Under the pieces are notes generated by a model. That model saw only the letters and a list, made by a program, of their open reading frames with translations, did not search any database and was not told where the DNA came from. This document shows, in pieces, positions 31,241 through 41,271 of a DNA stretch of 46,136 nucleotides (its first letter is position 1; each line of letters opens with the position of its first letter). This stretch comes from an uncultured Clostridia bacterium. Its GTDB lineage: Bacteria > Bacillota > Clostridia > Christensenellales > Borkfalkiaceae. Where the stretch lies: assembly GCA_944342055.1 (NCBI GenBank), contig CALVME010000095.1, positions 1 to 46,136 of the forward strand. Direction: 5' to 3'. The position numbers were made by a program, and so were the translations under genes.

Positions 31241-32419
31241 ATGAAACACAAAAGCAAGAAATGGCATAAAGCCAGGCATACATTCTTTTTTTGGCTTTCG
31301 AAGTGTTTGATCAGAATATACAGCGGGATCGTCTATCGTTATCGGGGGAAAAAATTTGAAGACAAGGGGCAATATCTCTTTTTGTACAATCACCAGACGC
31401 CGCTCGATCAGCACCTGTTGTATCTGTCGCTGTCCAGACTTCCGTATACGGTCGCTTCGGAAGATATTTTCACGATTGGCGGAATATCCCGATTTATTTG
31501 TTACGCGCAGGCTCCCATTCCTTTTAAAAAATCGGAAAACGACTTTGCCGCGGTCAAAACCTGCGTTCGCATCGTCAAGGAAGGATACTCGATCGCACTT
31601 TCACCCGAGGGCAACCGAACGTTTACGGGCGAGACCGTTCACATCAAGAAATCCATCGTCAAGCTGATCAAATTATTGCGTCTCCCTGTCGCCTTTTTCA
31701 TCATACGGGGCGGATACGGAGTTATGCCGCGCTATGCGAAAAAACCTCGCAAGGGAAAAATGAGCGGAAGCATCGAAAAAGTTCTCGCTTATGAAGCATA
31801 CAAGGACATGTCCGACGACGATTTGTATGAACTGATCAGGCAGACGCTCTATGTGGACGAAAGTGAAACCTCACAATGCAGGAGCGCAAAAAAAGCGGAA
31901 TATATGGAGAACGCCGTCTACCTGTGCCCGTCGTGCAAGAGTGTTGGCACGTTAGCCAGCAAAGGAAATGCGATCGGATGTAAACGGTGCGGCCTGAAGG
32001 GGTATGTAAACGAACGATTGCAATTCAACGATGGTTTTCCCGTAAAAAATCTCAAAAAATGGACGGCTTTGCAAAACGAATGGGTCAACGCACTTTCTGC
32101 GGAAGAGACGGAGCGCCCCATATTTAGCGAAATCGTGACGGTGCGAAAATTGCTTCGTGACAAATCCGTCAAACAGATGCTCGCCAAAGAGGCGGAAGCC
32201 CGTGCTTATGCCGATCGGCTAGAAGTAGACGGAAAAACGTTTTATTATCGGGACGTGTCCGCCATGACGGTATGCGGTCGGAAACGCCTGGATTTCTATT
32301 GCGCCAACGAGACCTTTCAGCTGACAGCTTCCGATCGTTTCTGCGCTTTAAAATACGTCAATCTGTATTATCATTACAAAAATATCAAGGAGGACGGAGA
32401 TGGTTTTCTCGGAATTTAG
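31241..32419 (+). CDS. PlsC-type acyltransferase with a C-terminal zinc ribbon
   Basis: 392 residues from ATG 31241, which has GGAAGGGG upstream; the longer frame adds nothing. The N-terminal half is an acyl-glycerol-phosphate acyltransferase: the Hx4D motif in NHQTPLD (His51, Asp56), then SPEGNRTFTGE and a membrane-adjacent basic start. From about residue 227 come CPSC and CKRCG, a two-knuckle zinc ribbon, then about 140 residues of alpha/beta sequence (MTVCGRKRLDFYCANETFQL) that resembles a small PH-like or unknown module. PlsC enzymes acylate lysophosphatidate at the membrane. The ribbon and tail are not part of standard PlsC. It overlaps the following transporter gene by 20 bases. Confidence 0.8.
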   Translation: MKHKSKKWHKARHTFFFWLSKCLIRIYSGIVYRYRGKKFEDKGQYLFLYNHQTPLDQHLLYLSLSRLPYTVASEDIFTIGGISRFICYAQAPIPFKKSENDFAAVKTCVRIVKEGYSIALSPEGNRTFTGETVHIKKSIVKLIKLLRLPVAFFIIRGGYGVMPRYAKKPRKGKMSGSIEKVLAYEAYKDMSDDDLYELIRQTLYVDESETSQCRSAKKAEYMENAVYLCPSCKSVGTLASKGNAIGCKRCGLKGYVNERLQFNDGFPVKNLKKWTALQNEWVNALSAEETERPIFSEIVTVRKLLRDKSVKQMLAKEAEARAYADRLEVDGKTFYYRDVSAMTVCGRKRLDFYCANETFQLTASDRFCALKYVNLYYHYKNIKEDGDGFLGI

Positions 32420-33830
32420 CGTCTGGTCTTTTGTCTTAGTGGTTTCGGTTTTGCTTGCAAGCTTGCTGTTTGCCGCAATTTTGAAGAGGCTGATCCCTAC
32501 GTTGCAAAAATCTTTGATTCCAAACTCTGTTTTGGGAGGCATCATTCTGTTGGGAATTTCTACCGTCTTTTATTACACGGCGGGAGACTATCTGTTTAAT
32601 TTACGCATCTTCAATCCTGCAAAAGACGGCTTCTCCTACAACGGGATGCAGATTCTTGAGCTCATCACTTACCATTGTCTCGGATTCGGATTCGTAGCGA
32701 TGGGGATGCGCGGCTCGAAAAAGAAATTTACCAAACACCGCGCGGAAGAAATCTTCGATTCGGGAGTGGTGACGGTGAGCTCATATCTTTTGCAAGCGTT
32801 TTTGGGCATCGTGATCACGATGGTCGCGGTCGGCGTATTTCATGTCGCCGGGCTCATCGACGCGGCAGGCATTCTTCTTGCGTTCGGATTCGGGCAAGGA
32901 ACGGGACAGGCGCTCAACTACGGCAACATTTATGAGGATTACGGGCTGGAAGGCGGCGGCAATTTCGGTTTGACGATCGCAGCGCTCGGATTTCTGGTCG
33001 CCTGCATAGTCGGCGTCATTTATCTCAACGTGTTGCGCAAAAAAGGGATATTGACGGAAAATCAGCAGGAAAAGCCGCATGAATTGAGTGACTATGAAGG
33101 CGAAAACGAGATCCCCGTCGTTTCGTCTATGGATAAAATGACCGTACAAATCGCGATCGTGCTCATTATTTATGCAGTTTCATATCTGCTGATGGCGGGG
33201 CTTTCCGCACTTCTGCCTTCCCTGGAAAATGTTCTGTTTGGTTTCAACTTCTTGATCGGTACGCTTTTGACGATACCTGTCAAAGCAACGCTTAACGGCC
33301 TGGAGAAAAAAAAGATCATCAAACAGAAGATCGTCAACAATTTTATGATGAACAGAATCGGAGGTTTTTTCTTTGATCTCATGATCGTTGCGGGCGTTGC
33401 AGCCATTCAGCTTCCGCTTTTGGCAGATCATTGGGCGGTCCTTTTGATCCTTGCTCTCGTCGGGGCGATCGCCACCTTCGGTTATGTCTATTATACTTCC
33501 AAGGCGCTCTATCCCGATTACCGACACGAACAGTTTCTGGCCATGTTCGGCATGTTGACAGGGACTGCAAGCACGGGAATCATTCTGCTGCGAGAGATCG
33601 ACGGCGCATACCGCTCGCCCGCAAGCGAAAATCTCGTCTATCAGAGCGTTCCCGCCATGGTGTTCGGGTTCCCGCTCATGTTCCTTGCGACGTATGCCTG
33701 CCTGGGTCAGACGCAATGTCTGATCACATTTGCGATCATCGGTGTCTTCTTCGTTGCCCTCAACGTATTGCTCTTCCGCAGAAAAATTTTCCGAAAAAGA
33801 AGAAAAACCGATCAAGGGGAACAGCCTTGA
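32400..33830 (+). CDS. GltS-like sodium/solute symporter
   Basis: 476 residues with about 11-12 membrane segments in two inverted halves. The two re-entrant Gly-rich loops of the ESS/GltS family appear as FGFGQGTGQALNYG in the first half and FGMLTGTASTGIILLRE in the second. GltS imports glutamate with Na. A charged loop (GILTENQQEKPHELSDYEGENE) separates the halves. The start overlaps the acyltransferase end by 20 bases, and its SD AAGGAGG lies inside that gene, so the two are coupled. Substrate could be glutamate or another carboxylate; sequence identity to GltS seems modest. Confidence 0.82.
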   Translation: MVFSEFSVWSFVLVVSVLLASLLFAAILKRLIPTLQKSLIPNSVLGGIILLGISTVFYYTAGDYLFNLRIFNPAKDGFSYNGMQILELITYHCLGFGFVAMGMRGSKKKFTKHRAEEIFDSGVVTVSSYLLQAFLGIVITMVAVGVFHVAGLIDAAGILLAFGFGQGTGQALNYGNIYEDYGLEGGGNFGLTIAALGFLVACIVGVIYLNVLRKKGILTENQQEKPHELSDYEGENEIPVVSSMDKMTVQIAIVLIIYAVSYLLMAGLSALLPSLENVLFGFNFLIGTLLTIPVKATLNGLEKKKIIKQKIVNNFMMNRIGGFFFDLMIVAGVAAIQLPLLADHWAVLLILALVGAIATFGYVYYTSKALYPDYRHEQFLAMFGMLTGTASTGIILLREIDGAYRSPASENLVYQSVPAMVFGFPLMFLATYACLGQTQCLITFAIIGVFFVALNVLLFRRKIFRKRRKTDQGEQP

Positions 33831-33858
33831 CGGCCGCTCTTTCAGCTGAATAAGATTC

Positions 33859-33888
33859 AAAAAAGCTCACCGTTCGGTGAGCTTTTTT
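33859..33888. terminator. Bidirectional terminator between the symporter and AraC genes
   Basis: A stem GCTCACCG/CGGTGAGC extended by A/T pairs (AAAAAA... ...TTTTTT), serving the + strand symporter gene and the - strand AraC gene. The 110 bases between it and 34001 show nothing clear. Confidence 0.88.
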
Positions 33889-34000
33889 GATCGCATCATT
33901 CCCGCAAAGACAGCGATCTGTACCTTATAAGTCTGCTCGGCTTACAGGGAAATATGTCGCCGATCGCGGTTTTTTTATTCGCATTGAGGCATCCGACAGA

Positions 34001-35209
34001 TCAGCCGTTGTGCCTCTTTCTGTATTCGTTCGGCAGGCACCTCGCATATTTTTTGAACGTGCGGGAAAAATGGCTCTGCGATGAAAATCCGAGATAAGTG
34101 CTGATCGCAACGGCGGTTTTATCTGTATAGCGGAGAAGACGCTTTGCTTCCTCGATCTTTTCTTTGAGGATAAAATCAATGAGATTTTCTCCGGTCTCCT
34201 GCTTGAATTTTACCGACAAACGGGAACGGCTCAAAAATAACGCTTTGGCGATCTCGTCCGTCGTGATCGGCTCAGAGAGGTGGTGCTGAATGTAATTCGT
34301 CACATCCAATACGAGTCGGGAGGGTGACTTGCCAAGGCGCAACTTTTCCACGTGTTCCGCATAATCCAACACCATGTGATACTGCAAATTCGTGATGCGT
34401 TCCAGGTCTGACATCAGCTCGCATTTCTGAATGTAAGCGTCGCTCAGCGACAGTGCGTCGTCAATGTCCATGCCGCCTCTGATCGCCGCACGCGAGACGA
34501 GCGTGGCGGTGACGATGAACGTGTTTTTGATCTGACGGAGCTGATCGGTCGCCAGCACGCCCGGTCTCACGGCGGGGGCGTTGGCAAACCACTTTTTGAG
34601 GGCGGAAATGTCGCCGAGACGAACGTAGTTGACGATGGTCTGCTCGAGCGCGAGCGTGTTATGAATGTTTTTTTGCTCGAACGCGCTCTTGATATCCGCA
34701 TCGAAGTTGTTTGTCGCCCGAGCCTCTTCCAACTGATCTTTCAGGTGCTGTTGTTCGGAATCGTAAATGCGCAGATCGCCAAGGTTCAGCTTTTCGTTGT
34801 TCATGATGTAATTCATGGTACATAAAATCTGCAGAACGCTGTCAAGCGGCATGGGAACAATGCTCTTCATTCCCCTGATGAAATCATCGGTATCGTCCGC
34901 AGAAACGTCGCATTGAAATGCAAGTTCTTTCAGCACCTGATCGCTGTTTTTTGTCTGGACGGAAGGTCCCATAACGATCTTATATTCGCCGCTGTTCACG
35001 ACACCGTAATAGTGGAAACCGGGCGTGATGAAGTATGCGACGTGCGAATCGAGCGTAAGCACCTGCTGTCTGAACGCGATGAGCGGATCGGCAGGCAAAC
35101 GCACGATCGAATGATAAAAAATCTGTTTGCCGCTTTCATAAATTCGGACGAGAATGACAGACAGGTTGCCAATGACGGTACACAAATAATTGTAATCGAT
35201 GTTTTCCAT
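34001..35209 (-). CDS. AraC-family transcriptional regulator
   Basis: 402 residues. The C-terminal 100 residues form the double helix-turn-helix: ITTDEIAKALFLSRSRLSVKFKQETGENLIDFILKEKIEEAKRLL, then AVAISTYLGFSSQSHFSRTFKKYARCLPNEYRK. The N-terminal 290 residues are a sensory region without membrane segments; I do not recognise it beyond the type found in Clostridial sugar-cluster regulators. It is divergent from the glycosidase/rhamnose operon and is its likely regulator, presumably responding to rhamnose or a rhamnoside. The short shared region (35210-35322) contains its own promoter. Confidence 0.88.
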   Translation of the reverse strand: MENIDYNYLCTVIGNLSVILVRIYESGKQIFYHSIVRLPADPLIAFRQQVLTLDSHVAYFITPGFHYYGVVNSGEYKIVMGPSVQTKNSDQVLKELAFQCDVSADDTDDFIRGMKSIVPMPLDSVLQILCTMNYIMNNEKLNLGDLRIYDSEQQHLKDQLEEARATNNFDADIKSAFEQKNIHNTLALEQTIVNYVRLGDISALKKWFANAPAVRPGVLATDQLRQIKNTFIVTATLVSRAAIRGGMDIDDALSLSDAYIQKCELMSDLERITNLQYHMVLDYAEHVEKLRLGKSPSRLVLDVTNYIQHHLSEPITTDEIAKALFLSRSRLSVKFKQETGENLIDFILKEKIEEAKRLLRYTDKTAVAISTYLGFSSQSHFSRTFKKYARCLPNEYRKRHNG

Positions 35210-35233
35210 AACTTTATCTCCAAGCTTGTAACA

Positions 35234-35262
35234 ATTATAGCGAAATTAAAACAAAAATGCAA
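35234..35262 (-). promoter_or_regulatory. Promoter of the AraC-family gene
   Basis: On the minus strand: TTGCAT, 17-base spacer, TATAAT. The SD is GGAG before ATG 35209. On the plus strand I see no convincing promoter for the GH3 gene, consistent with activator dependence. Confidence 0.8.
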
Positions 35263-35322
35263 GACTTAATTGAAAAAAAAGGATATATTTGTAGTGCAAT
35301 TTGAATAAGGGGTATTCTATCG

Positions 35323-37788
35323 ATGAATATTGAGCAATTGCTGTCAGAGTTGACGGCGGAAGAAAAGGCTGCTCTTGTGGCAGGAACAGATTTCATGTTC
35401 ACCAACGCCGTGCAAAGACTCGGTATTCCATCCGTTCGCACGTCCGACGGACCGCACGGTCTCAGAGTACAGGCTGCGGGCGGAGACAACGGCGTGACGG
35501 GGAGCCTGCCCGCCACCGCGTTCCCGACTGCGGCGACCGTTGCGGCGAGCTGGAATCCGAACAACTCCCGCAAAATCGGGGAGGCGATCGGCAGAGAAGC
35601 GCATCGTTACGGCGTGCATGTCGTGTTGGGGCACGGCGTCAACATCAAGCGCAACCCCACGGCAGGCAGAAATTTTGAATATTTTTCCGAAGACCCCCTG
35701 CTCGCGGGAAAAATGGCTGCTCAGGAAGTGCTGGGTATCCAGTCGCAAGGCGTAGGCGCGACCGTCAAGCATTTTGCGCTCAACAATGCCGAAAATTATC
35801 GTTTTATGGGCAATTCCGTCGCAGATATGCGCGCCATGCGGGAGATTTATCTCAAAGTTTTCGAGATCGTCATAAAAGAGAGCGCGCCCGCGGCAGTCAT
35901 GTGCGCTTACAATCGGATCAACGGCGTCTATTGTTCTGAAAACAAATGGCTGATGCAGGATATTTTGCGGGATGACTGGGGCTTTCGCGGACTTGTCATG
36001 ACGGATTGGGGCGCAATGCACGACAGAATCAGAAGTTTGCAGGCGGGCGTCGATCTCGAAATGCCGGGAGATACGCGCATTTGCAGAAAATGGATCCTGG
36101 ACGGTTTGAAGAGCGGAGCGCTGTCCATGCAGGTACTCGACGAAGCGGTCAGAAACGTATTGGTCCTGGCGGAAAAATACGCAAAAACGTTCGCCGACGA
36201 TTCCGATTTTGAACAGCACGCAAAACTTGCCTGCGACGTCGCTACGGACAGCGCCGTGCTCATGAAAAACGACGGTGTTCTGCCGCTTTCAGAAGAGGAG
36301 GATTTCTTTGTTTGCGGCGATCTGTTCGAAAGAATGCGCTACCAGGGCGCGGGAAGCTCAATGATCAACCCGACCAAGCTCATTTCTCCGAAAGACGCCT
36401 TCGATGAAGAGAAGATTCGCTACGTCTACGCCCGCGGCTACGCTGAAAATCGCGTGGAGACCGATCAAAAATTCATCGACGAAGCGTTGTCCATTGCAGG
36501 AAACAGAAAAAAGGCGCTCGTCTTTGTCGGATTGACCGATTACGTGGAGAGTGAAGGATGCGACCGTGAAAATATGCGCCTTCCTCAAAATCAGCTCGCT
36601 TTGGTGGATGCTCTTGTGCGTGCGGAAAAACAAGTCATCGTCGTGCTGTTCGGCGGTTCGCCCGTAGAATTGCCGTTTGCGGACGGCGTGTCCGCCATTC
36701 TCAATATGTATCTGCCCGGGCAGAGCGGCGGCAAAGCATGCGCAGATCTGCTCTTCGGCAAAGCAAATCCTTGCGGGCGCCTAGCCGAAACGTGGCCGCT
36801 CAGATACGAAGACGTACCTTTCGGAGATGTTTTCGGGAAGACGGAGCAGGAAGTTTACAAAGAGAGCATCTTCGTCGGATATCGTTATTATACGACGGCA
36901 AACAAAGCAGTGCGTTATCCGTTCGGATACGGTTTGTCTTATACGCATTTTTCCTATCGGAAGATGAAGGTCAAAGACGTCGGCGATCGGCTTTTGATTT
37001 CGTGCGAAGTCGTCAACGAAGGAGATCGCGAAGGAGCTGAAGTCGTTCAGCTCTATGCTGAGGGACCGCAAAGCAAGATCTTCAGAGCGAAGAGAGAACT
37101 GCGCGCATTCCGCAAGGTGCCGCTCAAAGCGGGTGAAAGCGCGTTGGTCGAATTTTCGGTCGCAAAGAAAGAACTTCAGTTCTTCGATATCCCTCAAAAT
37201 AAATGGAGGACGGAAGCGGGAGAATATGAACTGGAATTCTGCTCGGATTGCAACACCGTCGTTCTTTCTCAGAAGGTCAAAATCGAAGGGGAGGAAGTGA
37301 ATTTTCGCGACAAATCCGTAACGGACGCGTATGGCACCGCAGATCTGTCAAAGGCGACGGACGCCGTCTTCGAGAAGATGAGCGGTCTGAAAATTCCGCC
37401 TCTGTCGCCCGTCAAACCGATTACGCTCGAGAGCCGTTTCACCAATTTGGCAAAGGCAGGTTTTTTCGGAAAGATCTTGTACAATTCCGTCTTGAGCGTC
37501 GCCAACAAGCAGATGAAATCGGCGCAAAAAATGCCGGAAGGATGGGAACGGGACAATCAGATCAAGGGCGCAATGTTCATGCGGAGAATATTAGAGAGCA
37601 ATTCCCTCGTTTCCATGGCAATGTCTGCCGGCAACACGTTCCCATATAATTTTGCGGAAGGGTTCATGTATCTGTCGAACGGCAAGATCGGAAAAGCGCT
37701 CAAATGCATGCGCACACCCATCGAAGTGCCGCCTCTCCCGAAAGATGTTGCGCAGGCGGAGTCGAGCGGTGAAGCGTGCAAGGAATAA
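35323..37788 (+). CDS. GH3 beta-glucosidase family glycosidase
   Basis: 821 residues, no signal peptide. The barrel begins VRTSDGPHGLR, has GHGVNIKRNPTAGRNFEYFSEDP and KHFALNNAE, and the nucleophile Asp228 in VMTDWGAMHD. The alpha/beta sandwich (VLPLSEEEDFFV, LFGGSPVELPF) and the Fn3-like domain (YPFGYGLSYTHFSY) follow. After about residue 660 an extra 150-residue helical tail (FTNLAKAGFFGKILYNSV ... MSAGNTFPYNFAEGFMYLSNGKIGKAL) is seen, as in many Clostridial GH3 enzymes. It cleaves beta-glucosides or related bonds. AAGGGG lies 12 bases before ATG. First gene of the cluster; the SGNH gene begins 4 bases after its stop. Confidence 0.9.
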   Translation: MNIEQLLSELTAEEKAALVAGTDFMFTNAVQRLGIPSVRTSDGPHGLRVQAAGGDNGVTGSLPATAFPTAATVAASWNPNNSRKIGEAIGREAHRYGVHVVLGHGVNIKRNPTAGRNFEYFSEDPLLAGKMAAQEVLGIQSQGVGATVKHFALNNAENYRFMGNSVADMRAMREIYLKVFEIVIKESAPAAVMCAYNRINGVYCSENKWLMQDILRDDWGFRGLVMTDWGAMHDRIRSLQAGVDLEMPGDTRICRKWILDGLKSGALSMQVLDEAVRNVLVLAEKYAKTFADDSDFEQHAKLACDVATDSAVLMKNDGVLPLSEEEDFFVCGDLFERMRYQGAGSSMINPTKLISPKDAFDEEKIRYVYARGYAENRVETDQKFIDEALSIAGNRKKALVFVGLTDYVESEGCDRENMRLPQNQLALVDALVRAEKQVIVVLFGGSPVELPFADGVSAILNMYLPGQSGGKACADLLFGKANPCGRLAETWPLRYEDVPFGDVFGKTEQEVYKESIFVGYRYYTTANKAVRYPFGYGLSYTHFSYRKMKVKDVGDRLLISCEVVNEGDREGAEVVQLYAEGPQSKIFRAKRELRAFRKVPLKAGESALVEFSVAKKELQFFDIPQNKWRTEAGEYELEFCSDCNTVVLSQKVKIEGEEVNFRDKSVTDAYGTADLSKATDAVFEKMSGLKIPPLSPVKPITLESRFTNLAKAGFFGKILYNSVLSVANKQMKSAQKMPEGWERDNQIKGAMFMRRILESNSLVSMAMSAGNTFPYNFAEGFMYLSNGKIGKALKCMRTPIEVPPLPKDVAQAESSGEACKE

Positions 37789-37792
37789 AAAA

Positions 37793-38581
37793 ATGATGAT
37801 CGCATCGTTATGCATGCTATGCGTTGCGGTGATGATCGTGGGATGGCTTATGGTTTGCGGATATCTTTGGACATGGGGACCGTTCTCATCTCTTTCCGAC
37901 GAGAGATTTCGGCGTCTCGCGGGAAATGACGAACAATATTCGCTTGAAAAAGTGACGCCCTTAACGAATAGTCCGATTGCAGGAATGCATATTTGCTATC
38001 TTGGCTCCTCAGTGACATTCGGAGCGGCTTCCCTGCAGACTTCTTTCGTGGAATATATCGCAAAGAGAAACAGCGCGACGTATGTCAAAGAGGCGGTCAG
38101 CGGGACGACGCTCGTGGATGAGGGCATCGATTCCTACATATCGCGTTTAAAAAAAATAGATCAGAGCACACGTTTCGATCTTTTCGTCTGCCAGCTTTCC
38201 ACCAACGACGCGACGCAGAACAAACAACTCGGAAAAGTGGCAGGGAAGGGGCAGGCATACGACACAAAGACGGTCTGCGGCGCGATCGAATTCATCATCT
38301 CGTATGTAAGAGAAACTTGGGACTGTCCCGTCGTCTTTTACACAAACAGCCACTACGAGAGCGAAACTTATGCCTCTATGGTGGCGGCTCTGAAAGAAAT
38401 ACGGCAGGTTTACGGCATCGGGGTGATCGACCTTTATACCGATGAAGCGTTCAACGACGTGTCGGAAGATGCTTATCGCCTCTACATGGCAGACAACATA
38501 CATCCGACGAGAGCGGGATATCTCTTGTGGTGGACTCCGAAGATAGAGGAAGAGCTGTATGCACTTGTGGGCAGAAACTGA
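37793..38581 (+). CDS. Membrane-anchored SGNH/GDSL hydrolase
   Basis: 262 residues from ATG 37793 (AAGGAA 8 bases upstream, inside the GH3 end). One N-terminal membrane segment (about 2-27) anchors it, with the catalytic domain outside. SGNH blocks: LGSSVTFG (Ser73 as nucleophile), SGTTLVD (Gly), LSTNDAT (Asn) and DNIHPTRAGY (Asp and His). Such enzymes are esterases, often removing acetyl groups from plant polysaccharides or peptidoglycan. It follows GH3 and precedes the rhamnosidase remnant, so deacetylation of a rhamnose-containing glycan is plausible. Confidence 0.85.
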   Translation: MMIASLCMLCVAVMIVGWLMVCGYLWTWGPFSSLSDERFRRLAGNDEQYSLEKVTPLTNSPIAGMHICYLGSSVTFGAASLQTSFVEYIAKRNSATYVKEAVSGTTLVDEGIDSYISRLKKIDQSTRFDLFVCQLSTNDATQNKQLGKVAGKGQAYDTKTVCGAIEFIISYVRETWDCPVVFYTNSHYESETYASMVAALKEIRQVYGIGVIDLYTDEAFNDVSEDAYRLYMADNIHPTRAGYLLWWTPKIEEELYALVGRN

Positions 38582-38692
38582 GAGGCACTCTCTTTTACGG
38601 CGAAAGCAAATATAAAATCAAGGACATGGCAAACGGACTCGGCATCCCTTTGCAATCAGAGATCGTTAGAAATCATCCTCGGAGTTTTTCGT

Positions 38693-41237
38693 ATGAAAGC
38701 TATCAACTTAAAAACAGAATTTTTGAAAAATCCCATCGGCGTTGACATGCAGAACCCGCGCCTGATGTGGAATTGTCTGGGCGGCATCAGGCAGAAAGCG
38801 TATCGCATTCTCGCTGTATGCGGCGGGAAGACGGTCTGGGACAGCGGGAAAGTGATGTCCGAAAGAATGCGCGCAGAATATCCGAATGCGCTCGTCTCCC
38901 GACAAAGGATCGCATGGAAAGTGCAGCTTTGGGATGAAGCAGACGTCGCAGGCGAATGGTCGGAAGAGGCATTTTTTGAAATGGGGCTGCTTTCTCCAGA
39001 CGATTGGAAGGCCTTATGGATCTCGGGAAATTATCGCGTCAACAAGAAAAAGCGTTATCCCGTAGATTGTTTCAAAAAATCTTTTACGGCTTCGGATATC
39101 GTCGAGGCGCGGCTGTATGTCACCGCGTGCGGATTGTATGAAGTGCGGATCAACGGCAAACGAGCGGGAGAATTCCGTCTTGCACCGGGTCATACCGATT
39201 ATCGCAAGCGCATTCAGTACCAGACCTGCGACGTGACAAATCTCATTCAGAACGGTGCAAACGTCATCACGGCAGAACTTGCGGACGGTTGGTATCGGGG
39301 CGTTGCGGGGCGTGGGGACTGAAAAATCAATACGGCACGCAGACAAAACTCTTGGCTCAGCTCGAGCTTTGCGATTGCAAGGGCAAGCGCACGTTCGTCT
39401 GCACAGACGAAGAATGGTTGTGGTCGAACGACGGCCCCATCCGCTTTGCGGACAACAAGGACGGCGAAATCGTGGAGGCATCGCGCAAACCCTCTTACGG
39501 GGGGAAAGCCAAAAAGACGAAATGCCGTATCGTTCCGTCCGCCTCCAACAACGTGCTCCTGAAAGAACACGAAAAATTGTCAAATCCGACGCTCATTACG
39601 ACGCCGAAAGGCGCAAAGGTTCTAAATTTCGGACAAAACATCGCAGGGTACCTTTCTTTTACCGTAAACGCGAAGGCGGGTCAGACGATCAGACTGCGCT
39701 TCGGCGAAATGTTTGACAAAGACGGAGAGTTTACCCAAGCAAACATTCAGTGCCGCAACAAAAAAGTGACGACGCCTTTGCAGCAGATCGTTTATACCTG
39801 CAAGCAGGGAACCAACGTCTATAAGACAAAGTTTGCGATCTTCGGCTTTCAGTACGTCCTCGTCGAAAGCGACGTCGACTGGAAGAGCGACAATTTTACG
39901 GCCATAGCCGTCTATTCCGATATGGAAGAAACGATGCGCTTTGACTGCTCTCATGAACTCATCAATCGTTTTGTGAAAAGCACTCTGTGGTCGGCAAAAA
40001 ACAATCATGCGGACGTACCTACCGACTGTCCTACCAGAGAGAGACACGGCTGGACGGGAGACGCACAGATTTTTGTGAATACCGCAAGCTATCTGTTCGA
40101 CTATGACGCATTTGCGCGCAAATACGTCGCAGATATGTGCGACGGGCAGCGTAAAAACGGGTGCTTCCGACAGATCACGCCTCGCGGCGGCGTAAACTTT
40201 TACATGAACTCCATGGACGGTTCTGCGGGGTGGTCCGATGCAGGCATCTTGATTCCGTACAGAATGTGGAAACAATTCGGCGACGAACGCATATTGCGCG
40301 ATCGTTACGACGACATGAAACGCTTTGCGCTCTTTAAGATCAAGAAGCTCGGAAAGTGATATCTGACCTCGCTTCCGACAGGAATCGGATGCAAATACAG
40401 AAAGTATATTTCAAACTACGGGCAGTCCTACGGCGAATGGGCGGAGCCTGCCGACGTCAATCCGTTCCGCATTTCCGATTTCGTCTGTCCCCATCCCGAG
40501 GAGACGACCGCCTACATCGTATTCATGCTGGAGCGCATGGCGGAGATAGCGCACGAACTCGGCAAAGTAAAGGATGAAGCGCTCTACCAAAAATACGCCG
40601 ACAGGGCGAGAATCGGTTATCAGAAACTCATTGAGACGAAGAAATATTCTTACGACACGGACAGACAGGCAAAACTCGTGCGTCCGCTGTATATGCGCCT
40701 GTTGACGAAAGAGCAAGAAGAGATCGCAAAAAAAAGACTTCTCAAAGCGCTTGAAAATTACGGCTGGAGGCTGGGAACAGGTTTTTGTCCACGCAGTTTA
40801 TTCTGTATGTGCTCGAGGACATCGACCTTACTTACGCCTATCGCCTTTTGGAAAACGAAGAGATGCCGGGTTGGCTGTTCATGCCAAAAATGGGAGCGAA
40901 CACCATCTGGGAAAGCTGGGAAGGAACAAAAGCTCAGGGCGGCGTCGCCTCTTTGAATCACTATTCGAAGGGCGCGCTCTGCGAATGGCTGTTCTCCCGC
41001 ATGTGCGGCATCAATGTGGTCGGGGAAAATACATTTGCGATCACACCCAGACCGGGCGGAACGCTGACACATGCAACCGCAACCTACAAGAGCATATACG
41101 GCATCGTTTCCTGCGGCTGGAAAAAGACGGAAAAGGGTTGGAATTATACCGTTTCCGTTCCCGCAAATTGTTCGGCGGAAATTTCGTTACCTGACGGAAG
41201 AAGGCAGACGTTAGGCGCCGGAGAATATCAGTTCTGA
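38693..41237 (+). pseudogene. GH78 alpha-L-rhamnosidase, broken by two frameshifts and an in-frame TGA
   Basis: The pieces join to a protein of about 845 residues typical of GH78: the N-terminal IGVDMQNPRLMWNC and KALWISGNYR, ELADGWYRG, then GLKNQYGTQTKLLAQL, the catalytic-region SDMEETMRFDCSHELINRFVKS, NHADVPTDCPTRERHGWTGDAQIF, SAGWSDAGILIPY, GQSYGEWAEP, and the C-terminal GANTIWESWEGTK with SLNHYSKGA. Lesions: one base lost near 39302-39310 after WYRGV (frame 2 to frame 1), TGA at 40357-40359 where Trp would fit (LGK-stop-YLTSLPTG), and one T lost in the T run 40782-40786 (GTGF to LSTQFILYV). Three lesions make a real pseudogene more likely than assembly error. It would have released L-rhamnose for the next genes. 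Confidence 0.88.
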
Positions 41238-41271
41238 CGGAAAAGAGAAAAATAATACAGGAGGAATGACT

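Noticed and set aside
40357..40359. UGA recoded as Trp in this organism (two TGA codons at likely Trp positions, here and at 5842)
   Set aside because: TGA ends many intact genes here (feoA, proC, the Rx4H/CBS gene, rhaB), and Trp is otherwise encoded by TGG. Local mutations are simpler.
40782..40786. Programmed frameshift in the T run of the rhamnosidase gene
   Set aside because: There are two further lesions in the same gene and no conserved stimulatory structure, so decay or indel error explains it better.
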